64,000 nucleotides of DNA from an uncultured bacterium (GTDB lineage: Bacteria; Planctomycetota; UBA1135; GCA-002686595), in the NCBI GenBank assembly GCA_937905825.1, contig CALCXM010000028.1, positions 1-64,000 of the forward strand, given 5' to 3'. Shown in pieces: positions 38,763 through 48,600 of this stretch (position 1 is the stretch's first letter; each line of letters starts with the position of its first letter). The position numbers and the translations under genes were made by a program. A model generated the notes under the pieces. The model was not told where the DNA came from. It made no database searches and saw only the letters and a list, made by a program, of their open reading frames with translations.

Positions 38763-40421
38763 ATGGCGCGCACAACAACAGGGATCGATGTCGGTTGCAC
38801 AACGGCAATCGCCATTCGCGGTCAATTCAAGGGCGGCACGTTCAAGGTCAGCGATTTCAGCGCGGACCCTGTGGAGTCACCGGACATCGCGAAGGCCTGG
38901 AGCGCTCTCGGTCGGGGCTTCAAGTTAGGACAATGCTGCATCGGACTGACGGGGCGCGACATGAACCTGCGCTACGTTCGCGTTCCGCGGGTTCCTGACT
39001 GGCAGTTGCGCAAGCTGATGCGCTTCGAAGTCGAAGACGTCGGCGGCCAGAGCGGTCAAGAAGTCGCCAGCGACTTCAACCTCTTGCCCGAGCTGCCCGA
39101 GATCGACGGGGAAGACGTGGTTGTGTTGGCCATGGCGAAAGAGAGCTTGCTCGATGAGCACGCCGAGGGCTTGGCCAAGGCTGGCGGCAAGATCGATTCC
39201 TTCTCGCCCAACGCCCTGGCCCTCTACAACGCTTGGCTGCGCTTCGGGGTGATCGAAGGCGACACCGTGATGGTGGCGAACATCGGTTCCGAGAACACGG
39301 ACGTCATCATCTGTCGCGGGCCTGACCTGATCTTTGCTCGCAACCTATCCGGTGGCTCGAAGCTCTTTGATCAAGCCATCGCCCAACGCTTCGGCGTGTC
39401 GGAGAAGAAGGGCGAAGAGGTCAAGATTCAGTACGCGACCCTCAAACCCGGTGCGCGCTACGAGAACTCCAATCAGGAGAAGGCCAGCCGCGCCATTGCG
39501 GGGGCAGCGGGGCAGCTTCAGAGCCTGCTGCAGTCGACCGTGCTCTTCTGCAAGAGCCAACTCAAGATCCAAGGACTTAAGATCGACCGCGTGGCCCTGT
39601 GTGGCGGCGGCGCGGCGCTCAATGGCTTGCCCGCCTGGTTGGGGTCAACCATGGGCGTGCCGGTCGAGCTCTTCGACGCCTTCCGCATGGTGGAAACCAG
39701 CGGGCTCTCTCCGGAAGCGGCCGACCGCTTGGAGGAGTACAAGCTGGAAGCAGTCACCGCCCTGGGCCTGGCCACCATGGCATCGGATCCGGAATCCTTT
39801 TCCGTTGAGATCCTGCCGGGCGCTGTCCGCAGGCGCCGTGAATTTTGGGGAGGCACTGCTTTCCTCGCTGCCGCCGGGATTCTGGCCTTGGGCTACGTGA
39901 CCTGGAACGCCATGCGCATGAGCTCTGAGTTGACCGGCATGCAAGGCCAAGTGGCCCAATTGGAGCGCAAGCTAAAGAAAGCCGAGTCAACCCACAACGA
40001 GACCGCCGAACTGCTCAAGCAGAACGCTGAGCTCGAAAAGGAAACGCTCAACTACCAAGGGCTCTTGGGGGCCGGCGAGCAACTCGCGCGCGCCCTCGAA
40101 GCCTTCCACACAAGCATGCCGGAAGAGTACTGGCTCTCACGCTTGGAGAGCCGCTGGACCTTCGACACGGAGTTAGGTGTCGAGCGCGATCTCGAGCGTC
40201 CTATCTTGCACATCGAAGGCCACGCCCGCGAGGGCACGAACCAGATGTCCGTCTTGCACGAAGGCTTCTTGGGTTCCCTTGACGCCAAAATTCCGCAGGT
40301 CATTATGAAGTCCGCGCCCAGTTACGACGGCAGTTCCTTTGCCTTGGACTTGACGACCCTTTCGATCCCCGATCCAGCTGCGTCGGATGAGTCCGCTGAG
40401 AACGTAGAGGAGGGCCTCTAA
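38763..40421 (+). CDS. PilM-PilN-like fusion (type IV pilus/type II secretion inner-membrane platform)
   Basis: The 552-residue protein joins two pilus proteins. Residues 1-355 are an actin-like ATPase of the PilM/GspL type, with the first phosphate loop TTGIDVGCTTAIAIRG, ANIGSENTDVIICRG and VALCGGGAALNG. A membrane helix (361-381) and a coiled coil (to about 440, LERKLKKAESTHNETAELLKQNAELEKE) follow. The C-terminal domain is PilN-like. In most genomes PilM and PilN are separate and bind each other at the membrane; GspL has the same fused order. The next gene encodes the PilO/GspM-like partner two bases downstream. Together they form the platform that couples the cytoplasmic motor to the pseudopilus. 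Confidence 0.82.
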   Translation: MARTTTGIDVGCTTAIAIRGQFKGGTFKVSDFSADPVESPDIAKAWSALGRGFKLGQCCIGLTGRDMNLRYVRVPRVPDWQLRKLMRFEVEDVGGQSGQEVASDFNLLPELPEIDGEDVVVLAMAKESLLDEHAEGLAKAGGKIDSFSPNALALYNAWLRFGVIEGDTVMVANIGSENTDVIICRGPDLIFARNLSGGSKLFDQAIAQRFGVSEKKGEEVKIQYATLKPGARYENSNQEKASRAIAGAAGQLQSLLQSTVLFCKSQLKIQGLKIDRVALCGGGAALNGLPAWLGSTMGVPVELFDAFRMVETSGLSPEAADRLEEYKLEAVTALGLATMASDPESFSVEILPGAVRRRREFWGGTAFLAAAGILALGYVTWNAMRMSSELTGMQGQVAQLERKLKKAESTHNETAELLKQNAELEKETLNYQGLLGAGEQLARALEAFHTSMPEEYWLSRLESRWTFDTELGVERDLERPILHIEGHAREGTNQMSVLHEGFLGSLDAKIPQVIMKSAPSYDGSSFALDLTTLSIPDPAASDESAENVEEGL

Positions 40422-40423
40422 GC

Positions 40424-41197
40424 ATGGACCTCAACGAGTACTGGCAAGAGAACAAACGCTTTGTGCTGTCCGTCTTGGGCGGATGCATCGTGTTCTTGAT
40501 CGTCAACCAAGTGGTGGATTCCGCCATCGGAGACGATCTACGCGCCCAACGGCGCACGCGGACTTCCGTGGAGAAGAAGCTGAAGGACCCGCGCTTTGGA
40601 GCTCAGGATCTGGCACGTGCACGGTCTCAATACAGCTCCCTGATTGCAGCCCAAGAAGAGTTGGCCAAGTCCGTGGGATACCCGACGCGACCCGAGTTTC
40701 AACTCGATCCGCAGAAGGGCTCCGCCGGCGGCCAATACTTCTCGATCGGCTCCAATGTCCGTGAGGACCTGCTGCGTCGCGCGGGCGCTCGCAACATTCG
40801 CGTCGCACAGGATCTCGGGTTGCCGGCCTTAGCGCCCACCCGTGAGGACGAACTCGCCCGGCACCTGGACGCCCTCGATTTGCTCGAACGGGTGATCAAC
40901 CTTGGGATTGAGGAGCGCGTCGAGCGCATCGAAAAAATCGACATCAAGCTCGATCCAGGTCTGCGCGGTCGGCATGGAGTTGGAACTGTCGAGAAGACCC
41001 GCGTCAGCATGAAGCTTGTAGGGAACTCTGGACCGGTGATGCGCCTCATCGCCGCTACCCAGGACAAGTCCCGAGGGCGTTCGATCCTGATTGAGGAGCT
41101 CGAGGTTCTGCCCGAGCGCACCAAGAAGGATCAAGTCCGCGCAGACATCACCTTTATCGCCTCCCGCCTGCACGCTCCGAAGAAGGACGAAAACTAG
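40424..41197 (+). CDS. PilO/GspM-like platform protein
   Basis: The 257-residue protein has a short cytoplasmic end, one membrane helix (FVLSVLGGCIVFLIVNQVV) and a coiled coil, then a ferredoxin-like C-terminal part ending with IEELEVLPERTKKDQVRADITF. That matches the size and order of PilO or GspM, the partner of the PilM-N or GspL module encoded two bases upstream. The assignment rests on architecture and location, not on strong motifs. The stop shares one base with the next start (GTG at 41197). Confidence 0.65.
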   Translation: MDLNEYWQENKRFVLSVLGGCIVFLIVNQVVDSAIGDDLRAQRRTRTSVEKKLKDPRFGAQDLARARSQYSSLIAAQEELAKSVGYPTRPEFQLDPQKGSAGGQYFSIGSNVREDLLRRAGARNIRVAQDLGLPALAPTREDELARHLDALDLLERVINLGIEERVERIEKIDIKLDPGLRGRHGVGTVEKTRVSMKLVGNSGPVMRLIAATQDKSRGRSILIEELEVLPERTKKDQVRADITFIASRLHAPKKDEN

Positions 41198-43890
41198 TGG
41201 CTATTCGACAGGAACAGATCGTCCTCATCGGAACCGCGCTCTTGCTCGGCTACATGTTCTTCACCAGCGATGCTGGGGAGCGCAAAGTCGGAACCAGCCG
41301 GCCCAAGGCCCCGAAGTTCGAGGATCACTTCGCCCCTGACGTCGACCTCGCCACTGCGCAGGATCGCGATGTCCAGGCGCTGCAGCGCGAGATGTTCTCG
41401 GCGCCGACGGACACCCGGCCCTTCCCTGAGCTGGCCTTCGAGATGCCGCTCTTGGAACCGCTCGAGTCCTTGCGTCCGCCTCCCAGTGCCGGCCCTGAGC
41501 CGAAACTCTACGGTCGCTTCCTGCGCAGCGCGATGCCCTCGAACGCCCTGCAAGGATTGTTCCTCAAGGCGGAAGAAGAGGAGGATCTAGACGGGGAAAA
41601 CGAATTCGCACTGGGGGCCAGCACGGACAACGCGGAATTGACGGCGGAAGAGCGCCAAGCCCTGTTCGCGAGTTACAAGGCGGAGTACGACTGGGTTCAC
41701 ACGAGCAAGTATCACTTCGGCTACATCCGCAACCCCAAGCGCTACACCCTGTCAGAGCGGCCGGACGAACCGATTCTGTTCATGACGGTGGACCCCGCGA
41801 CGGGCCGTGAAAACAGCTTGACCAAAGCGCCGATCCCCTTTGAACGGTCCCGGATTCATGAGTTCGGTTTCGCGGGCACGGTGGACAACAGTTTGGAGTT
41901 GGAGCGCGGGAATTTTGTTGGGGAGCTGACCGTCGGCCAGTACCCCGCGGCTTTCACTTTCGCCCTCAAGGCACTGCGTCATGGGCAACAGTCCCCGCGC
42001 GCCCTGGAGATCGCAAAGGAGATGTTCACCCGCGCCTCGCCCCTAACCGTAGAGGATCCCGGCGCCCAGCTTGGGTTGGCTGGCTGTGCGGAAGTCGCCT
42101 ACGAGTTCGAGGCCGCTTTCGAGATCTACGAGAAGCTTGTGGCTGGGCGCTTCAGCAAGCACCCGGTTGTTCTGACCCGCTTGGCCGAATTGGAAGCGCG
42201 CTTCCGCATGACCGGCCGAGCACGCGCTCACCTCGAACAGGCCACCCGTTTCGGACGGAGCGAGTGGTACGCCCAATGGAAACACGGACGCTTCCTGCTC
42301 GATGCCGGCGAAAGCGTGGAAGCGGTTGAGCACTTGCGACGAGCCGTGGAATTCGAGCCGAAGGCTCCCGAGTTCCAGGTCGTGCGCGGTCGCATCCGCA
42401 CGGACCTCGGCGAGGCTCTGGTTGCCGTGGGGGATCTCGACGGGGCACAGTCCTTGTTCGATCAAGCTCTGCGCGCCGACGAAGCCTCCCAGCGCGCCCA
42501 AGCGGGTAACCTGGCCTTGGCTTACTTGCGCGGTGGTGCAGCGGCAGACCTCGCGAACAGTTCCCTGGAGGTCAGCGAAGGGGATGCAACGGGCTCGGGC
42601 TTTGACCTGCTCATGGCCCAGGGCCTGTCCGCACTGGAGGCTGGCGAGTACCCGGTCGCCATGGAACGCCTCGAGCTAGCGGCGGTCGCCGACCCCCTGC
42701 GCGCCTACATCCCGTGGCGCGCGCTCTCCTACCTGGCTGAGTTGACCTCCAACCAGGCGGAGGCCATGGAGTTCGCCGACAAGGCCCAGGCGAACAACCC
42801 CACGGACATCTACAGCCTCTATCAACGGGGCCGGGTCTTGGCGCAGAACGGCGACTCGGAAGGGGCGCTCGAGTCCTTGACCAAGTCCCTCGACCTGGAG
42901 CTTGACCTGCCCGACGCCTTGGCTGCCATCGGGCGCTTGGAGATGGAGGCCGGCAACCACGAGCGCGCCGACCGATTCCTCGAACGCGCCACCCAAGTGG
43001 ACCCGGGCCTCGGTTCCGCCTTCACCACCCGCGGTCTCAACTGCCTGCACTTGCAGCGTGCTGAGGAAGCGAAGCGGTACTTCGACGAGGCTCTCGCCAA
43101 AAACGTTGGGGATCCCGTCGCTGCCATCGGCCAGGCCTGGTGCGTGTACTCCCTCGGAGATCCAACGGAAGCCAAGACCTTGCTGCGTGAGTTCGAGGAC
43201 TCCCGCCGGAACTTGGGTGACGAGGATGCCTACCGCATCTATGCCAACGAACAGATCGAGCGTATCGGCGAGTGGGAAGAGAAGGTCGTTTGGAGCGATC
43301 ACTTCGAGCGTCAAGACGTGCGCAACAGTTGGCTCTTTGATGAGGTGCCGGAGGTCTTGATCTCCGCGCGCGAGGGCGCGGTGGTGATGGACGGCTCCTT
43401 CGACAAGACCGGCAGGGTTCGACTCAAACGCACCTACACCGCCGGCGACTTTGTCAGTCTGCAAGCCAAGTTGACCATCCGCGCGGGCACCTCGGTGCGC
43501 TGCGGGATCTTTGTCGGCATGGAGAATCGTCGGGGCTCGCGTTCGACCCCGGAGGTGACGGCTGAAGTCACCGTCTCTCGCCACGGCATCGAGAAGAAGG
43601 CACAGTACCGCGCGGAGCGGCGCAACCAAGAGGCGCCCTACGTGGACGTGGACGTCATGAAGTGGGAGGACGAACAAACGGTGCTGCTCAAGTTGGAGCG
43701 CTACGGTGAGTCCGGCCAAACGGCTTTCCGAGTCTACATCGACGGGGTCCTGGTCAACGACCGCTTGCCCGCGGCTGCCATGGGGCAGACCACCCGCGAG
43801 GTGGTCGTGGGCGTCTTCAGCGATGGGGAGCCCGGTCGCAAAGTCCTGCTCCAGATCGATGATGTCGAAATTGTGAAGCGCCAACGCTAA
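41197..43890 (+). CDS. Large membrane-anchored TPR protein with C-terminal lectin-like domain
   Basis: The 897-residue protein starts with GTG 41197 and a membrane segment (EQIVLIGTALLLGYMFF). A disordered stretch follows. Residues about 235-720 hold a long run of tetratricopeptide repeats (for example AKEMFTRASPLTVEDPGAQLGLAGCAEVAYEFEAAFEIYEKL and AVEHLRRAVEFEPKAPEFQVVRG). The C-terminal 200 residues form a beta-sandwich domain of the LamG/concanavalin type, with VVWSDHFERQDVRNSW, RTYTAGDFVSLQAKLTI and AFRVYIDGVLVNDRLP. Such a protein could act as an assembly or pilotin-like factor outside the membrane. The position between the platform genes and pseudopilin genes suggests part of the machine. 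The family is not one I can name. Confidence 0.8.
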   Translation: MAIRQEQIVLIGTALLLGYMFFTSDAGERKVGTSRPKAPKFEDHFAPDVDLATAQDRDVQALQREMFSAPTDTRPFPELAFEMPLLEPLESLRPPPSAGPEPKLYGRFLRSAMPSNALQGLFLKAEEEEDLDGENEFALGASTDNAELTAEERQALFASYKAEYDWVHTSKYHFGYIRNPKRYTLSERPDEPILFMTVDPATGRENSLTKAPIPFERSRIHEFGFAGTVDNSLELERGNFVGELTVGQYPAAFTFALKALRHGQQSPRALEIAKEMFTRASPLTVEDPGAQLGLAGCAEVAYEFEAAFEIYEKLVAGRFSKHPVVLTRLAELEARFRMTGRARAHLEQATRFGRSEWYAQWKHGRFLLDAGESVEAVEHLRRAVEFEPKAPEFQVVRGRIRTDLGEALVAVGDLDGAQSLFDQALRADEASQRAQAGNLALAYLRGGAAADLANSSLEVSEGDATGSGFDLLMAQGLSALEAGEYPVAMERLELAAVADPLRAYIPWRALSYLAELTSNQAEAMEFADKAQANNPTDIYSLYQRGRVLAQNGDSEGALESLTKSLDLELDLPDALAAIGRLEMEAGNHERADRFLERATQVDPGLGSAFTTRGLNCLHLQRAEEAKRYFDEALAKNVGDPVAAIGQAWCVYSLGDPTEAKTLLREFEDSRRNLGDEDAYRIYANEQIERIGEWEEKVVWSDHFERQDVRNSWLFDEVPEVLISAREGAVVMDGSFDKTGRVRLKRTYTAGDFVSLQAKLTIRAGTSVRCGIFVGMENRRGSRSTPEVTAEVTVSRHGIEKKAQYRAERRNQEAPYVDVDVMKWEDEQTVLLKLERYGESGQTAFRVYIDGVLVNDRLPAAAMGQTTREVVVGVFSDGEPGRKVLLQIDDVEIVKRQR

Positions 43891-43923
43891 GGATCGACTC
43901 ACCGTGAAAAGGACCCTATCCCT

Positions 43924-44586
43924 ATGAAGACCGCCAACCGACACTTCAAGCGCCAACTGGCAGCTACCCGGCGCGCCGGCTTTTCCCTGATCGAGCTCTT
44001 GGCGGTGATGATGATCCTCGCCATCTTGATGACCTTCCTGGCCTTTCGTCTAGGAAACCTCGGGGAGGACGCGAAGCGCAGCATGACGGAACAGTTCCTG
44101 CAGCAAGTCTCGATCGCGATCGGTTCCTACGAGGGCGAGACGGGCGACTACCCCTCAAGCTCCTGGGAATCGGAGTGGGGGCCGACCCCCAACAAGACCA
44201 ACCTGGGCAGCGAAGTCCTCTGCGTTCAACTTTGGTCCCCGGACTACGGTGGCTCGGGAATCAGCGAGGACCAACTGGGCAACAGCGACGAGGACGAGGC
44301 CAAGCAGAACCTGACCACCCACGGCAACAAGGATCTGTTCGAGCTGGTCGACAACTGGGACAATCCGATTGCCTACTTCCACCGCAAGGATTATGGGCGC
44401 GCGGATTCCTACTTCACCATGGACGAGAAAGGAGAGGAGGGCCCGTCCACGGTTCAAGCGCGCATGAACCCGAAAACAGGCAGCTACTTCAACCCGCGTA
44501 GCTTCCAACTGATCTCCGCCGGGGAGGACGGCGTCTTCGACACCGACGACGACCTCTTCAACTTCCAGGCGGAGCGCGGAGAGTGA
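43924..44586 (+). CDS. Major pseudopilin, GspG-like
   Basis: The 220-residue protein begins with a 19-residue leader and the prepilin peptidase site A-G-F-S-L-I-E-L: cleavage would be after Gly19, leaving Phe-Ser-Leu-Ile-Glu with the conserved Glu5. The hydrophobic helix LLAVMMILAILMTFLAF follows. The rest matches GspG: QVSIAIGSYEGETGDYPSS, and after the middle the block NPKTGSYFNPRSFQLISAGEDGVFDTDDDLFNF, which is the calcium-binding C-terminal part of the family. GspG is the main building block of the type II pseudopilus. An insertion around residues 90-125 makes it longer than the usual 140-150. The start is ATG 43924, with AAAAGGA about 15 bases upstream. Confidence 0.88.
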   Translation: MKTANRHFKRQLAATRRAGFSLIELLAVMMILAILMTFLAFRLGNLGEDAKRSMTEQFLQQVSIAIGSYEGETGDYPSSSWESEWGPTPNKTNLGSEVLCVQLWSPDYGGSGISEDQLGNSDEDEAKQNLTTHGNKDLFELVDNWDNPIAYFHRKDYGRADSYFTMDEKGEEGPSTVQARMNPKTGSYFNPRSFQLISAGEDGVFDTDDDLFNFQAERGE

Positions 44587-44590
44587 CCTG

Positions 44591-45652
44591 GTGCGCAGAA
44601 CCGCTCCCAACCCAAAGCGCAGCCTAGCTCGCAACAGAACTCACCGGGTCTCCGGGGCAGCGCGCCTCGGCATGACCCTGATCGAGTTGTTGATGGTGAT
44701 GGGGCTGATGGCTCTGATGCTCGGTTTCGGTGTGGGCGCGATCGCCAACATCGACTTGGGCTCCCACGGGGCGGGCAGCATGGTGCGCAGCGTCTTGCGA
44801 GCCACGAGCAATTGGAGTCGCGCCCGTCAAGCTCCGGCGCAGGTGCGCTTCGATCTGAGCACCGGCGAGATGCACGCGGAAGGCTTGATGGTGGTGGGCA
44901 CCTGGCACTTTGAGACCCGGCCCCCCAAGGGAGCCTTTGGCCTGGACGGGGAACTCCTGGACGCGGTGCTGGTGGACGACGGTTTTGTCGGCAAGGCCCT
45001 GGGCTTGATGGGCACCCCCTCGAATGCTTCCTACGTCATTCCGGTGAGCGACGATCCCGCTTTCAGTTTGGCGGATGGCTTCCAAGTGCAAGTCTTCTTG
45101 CGCCCGGAGGATCTCGGAGCGGGCTCCCTGATTCGGCTCGGAGAGACAGTTAAAATCGACGCCACCCGGCACGGAGCCTTGAAGGTCAGCATCGCCACGG
45201 AGCGCTTCGATTCCGAGAAGCAGCGTTTCGTGAGCGCCGGAACAGCGTCCGCGGCAACGGAGCCCGGGGCCCTGGTGATGGAAGAGTGGAACCGGGTGTT
45301 GATCAGTTATGACCGGCGCTTCCTCACGATCTTCGTGGAAGGCGTTCCCGTGGCGCGCGTCGAAGAATCTGGCCGCTTGGAGCCCACCAAAGCCAGGTTG
45401 GTGATTGGTGGCGGCCACCGCCCCTGGCCTGGATCCATGGACAGTTTGGTGGTGAGCGCCGTTGGCGCCCAGGAACAGTTGACCTTGCCCGAAGGCGTTC
45501 GCTTCTTCGAGGGAACTCCGAAACAGGTGGTCTTCGCCGCGGACGGTGGGCTGGACCGCGGGCTCTACAACAACCCGGTTGTCTTCGATTTGGAGTACGA
45601 CGACGGGCGCCGCGAGACGATTCGAGTCAACCTCTACGGAACGGTGGAATGA
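44591..45652 (+). CDS. Minor pseudopilin, GspH-like, with concanavalin-type extension
   Basis: The 353-residue protein starts at GTG 44591. The prepilin segment is G-M-T-L-I-E-L-L-M-V-M-G, with Met at +1 instead of Phe and Glu5 present. The hydrophobic helix and the early part (GSMVRSVLRATSNWSRARQAPAQVRFD) match GspH. A beta-sandwich extension of about 200 residues (for example GFQVQVFLRPEDLGAGSLIRLGE and MEEWNRVLISYDRRFLTIFVEGVPVARVE) then follows and looks like a LamG-type lectin domain. Standard GspH has about 170 residues, so this one carries an extra module on the pilus tip. Its TGA overlaps the start of the giant GspK-like gene. Confidence 0.75.
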   Translation: MRRTAPNPKRSLARNRTHRVSGAARLGMTLIELLMVMGLMALMLGFGVGAIANIDLGSHGAGSMVRSVLRATSNWSRARQAPAQVRFDLSTGEMHAEGLMVVGTWHFETRPPKGAFGLDGELLDAVLVDDGFVGKALGLMGTPSNASYVIPVSDDPAFSLADGFQVQVFLRPEDLGAGSLIRLGETVKIDATRHGALKVSIATERFDSEKQRFVSAGTASAATEPGALVMEEWNRVLISYDRRFLTIFVEGVPVARVEESGRLEPTKARLVIGGGHRPWPGSMDSLVVSAVGAQEQLTLPEGVRFFEGTPKQVVFAADGGLDRGLYNNPVVFDLEYDDGRRETIRVNLYGTVE

Positions 45653-48600
45653 TGGCGCTGGAGCAAACCCCCACACTGGCTGGTCAAGCACCCAAGCCGG
45701 CTATTCAAGCACCCAAGCCGGCCAGCCAGACCCTCAAGCGGCGCGAAGGCTTTGCCCTGGTGACCGTGATCTTGGTCTTGGCGGCGCTCTTGCTCTTGTG
45801 CACGCCGTTCATGTTGGCGGCGCGCAACGCGGACCAAGCCAGTCAACAACTCTTCCACAAGGCTCAAGCGACCATCGCCCTGGACAACGCCTCGACCCAC
45901 GCGCGGGCGATGCTCGAGCGCTCCCACCCGAGTTTCGATACGAGCATGCACTCGGACAGCTTGGCGGAGTTGGAGATCCTCACCAAGTTCACCGAAGGCT
46001 TCCTCAACGCCCAAGATCCCAAGGGCGTGATGTGGGACGTGCGCGCGGAGGACGTTGCGGGCAAGATTGACTTGGGTTCCGCACCGCCGCAACTGATCGC
46101 CGCCATGCTGGGGAGCGTGACGCGCCTTGCGGCTCCCTTGATCTCGAAGGACAAGAAAAAAATCTCCATGGCCTCGGTCAAGGGCTTCGACCCATCCGGC
46201 TATGTTTGGATCGAAGGCGAGCTGATCCGCTACGAGAAGATCGTTGGCAACACCTTGACCGGGCTCGTGCGCGGCTATGGCAGCTCCGCGGACGAGGAAG
46301 ACAACGCCTTGCCCGGACCCTTGCCGGCCAGCGACCACGGAGTCGGCGCGACGGTCCTCGAGCAACGGGCCTACGCCCCGGCGGAGTGGCGCCTCTACCA
46401 AGGCAAGGTGCGCAGCTTTGACTCCGAAGAGCAGCTGCAAGAGATCGACACCTACACCTTCCCCGAGCAACGCTACCGCCCGGAACACTTCAGGAGCTTG
46501 GCGAAGCTCGGATCCACCTACGGCGGTGTTGGGGCGGGCGCCGTCTGGCAACGGGCCGCACGCATGACGAGCGCCGCTACAGCTCAAATCGACGACTCCA
46601 TTTGGGTGGACTCCATTCGCTGGTTCTCCCCTGGAAGCACCGTGCGCATCAAGACGGGCACGTCCACCGAATTGGCCCTCGTGCGCAACATCACGGCCGA
46701 TGGCCGGGTGGAGTTGGATCGCGGCTTGCGCTTCACCTATGCGGCCTTTGAAGCGGAAGTCAGCGTGCTCGCGCGGCGCCCCGTGAACATCAACACGGCG
46801 CGACCGGAGGTGCTGCAGATCCTCATGCAAAACCTGTCCTTGGCGAGTCGCAACCAGCGCATCGACGGGGGCGAAGCCCGGGCGCTGACGGCCTTGATCA
46901 TCGAGTCGCGGCCCTTCTCTGGGCCCGAGGATTTCCTGAAGCGCCTCGTCCTGCCCGCCGCCGGACTGGAAGAACTGCCCCTGGACGCGCCGGTGATTCC
47001 GGATGCCTTTGCCAGCGGCAGCGCCTCGGCGGTCATCGAAGGTTGGGACGCGGTGGCGCTTTATCGCAACGCGTTGAACGCCAACGATGTTCAGCTCAAG
47101 TATTCGACCATGCCGTTCAGCTTCACCTCGAACGACGTGTACGACTTGTCCCTGCGGGCAGTCATCAACGGCAAGAGCGGAGTGGCGCGGCACAGTGCCC
47201 TGCGTGAAGAAACTCAAGTGGTGATTCCCCAGGAAGAGCTGCGCCAGATCTTCACCACCCAGGCGGATTGGGACGAATCCTTGCGCTTGAGTCGCGAGGC
47301 GCCCTATTGGTCCACCGGTCCGGAGGCCACCAGCCGCCTTGACCCACTTAAATCTCAACCGCCCACGCGCATGTGGGCGCACATGGGGACCTTTGAAGGA
47401 GAGGTCTACCTGCCCGGCGTGGTGGAGTCCGCGGGACGAGAGAAGAGCACAGCGGAAGGCGGAGACGCGCCCACCCCGGAGCACGTCTTTGCGGATCGCG
47501 AAAGCGCGGACGGCTTCGCTCAACTCTTCCAGCACACGGTGGACGAGAACGCCGACCCCGAGTTGCGCGGGCACATGATGCACTTCACCCACGACACCAG
47601 TGATCGTGAAGGGCGCTACTTCCCGGATGGCACGATCAAGACCCAGCCCACCGACGAAACGGTGGAGTGGGACGATCCGGTTTCCCTCGGCATGCTGCGC
47701 ACTCTGAACTTCTCCTGCTGGATCAAGCCGCAATCCCTGGGGGACGCCTACCTGCTCGACGTGGGCGGCAACTCCACTGAAGTCGACCGCGTCTCGCTGC
47801 TCTTCGAAGAAGGGGACTTGGTCTTGCGTTGCCTCGATGGAGGCGGCGATCACAAAGAGAGCGCGGACTTCACCGAGGCAGCCGAAGTGCGCTACGCCCT
47901 AACCGAGGGCGAGGATGGCCCGGGCTTGCCGATCGGCGTTTGGAGTCATGTGGAAGTGGACGTGCGCGGCGCCCGGCCCGATCAGATGACCCTGCTCGTC
48001 AATGGCTTGGCCCACGGGGTGCGCAACCTGGGGATGAGTCGCTTGGCCGCGGGCATCGGCCCGACCGACACCACGATTCCCTTGGAGTCCGGCGAGGGCT
48101 TCCCGATGGTGGGTGTGGCGCGCATTGGCGATGAGTTGATCGAGTACACCCGCGTCGTGGATGGGGATGAGCTCACGGCGAACTTCAACCTGGACGGAAC
48201 GGGCGCAGGCTTTGGTGGACGCAACGCGCGCCGCCGTTGGCGACTCGATGAAAATGGCGAGAACGTCCCCGAAGAAGGAGCTCCCTTCAGCGCGCACATG
48301 GCGGGAACCACCGTGCAAGCCTACGGCTACAGCTTGCGATTGCAGGAACGCAGCGAGGGCGTCAAGCTGGGCAAGGGCAGCCTTCCCAGTGACCTCGGCA
48401 AGTTCCGCGTGGGCATCGTGAGCTCCGTGGTCGGTGGCAATGGGGGGCAATATGGCGAGGAGATCGCCGTGCCCATGGGCGGTATGTTGGCCCAAAAAAT
48501 CGGAACGGGCATCAAAGCGGGCGGAAACTACCCCCGCGGTTTGGAGCTGCGCTCTGCGGAACGGCCCGACGACCAGAGTTCCGAGGCGGTGCTCGACGCC

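Noticed and set aside
45634..47853. 739-residue minus-strand frame opposite the giant GspK-like gene
   Set aside because: Antisense to a gene with prepilin motifs; no recognisable domain.
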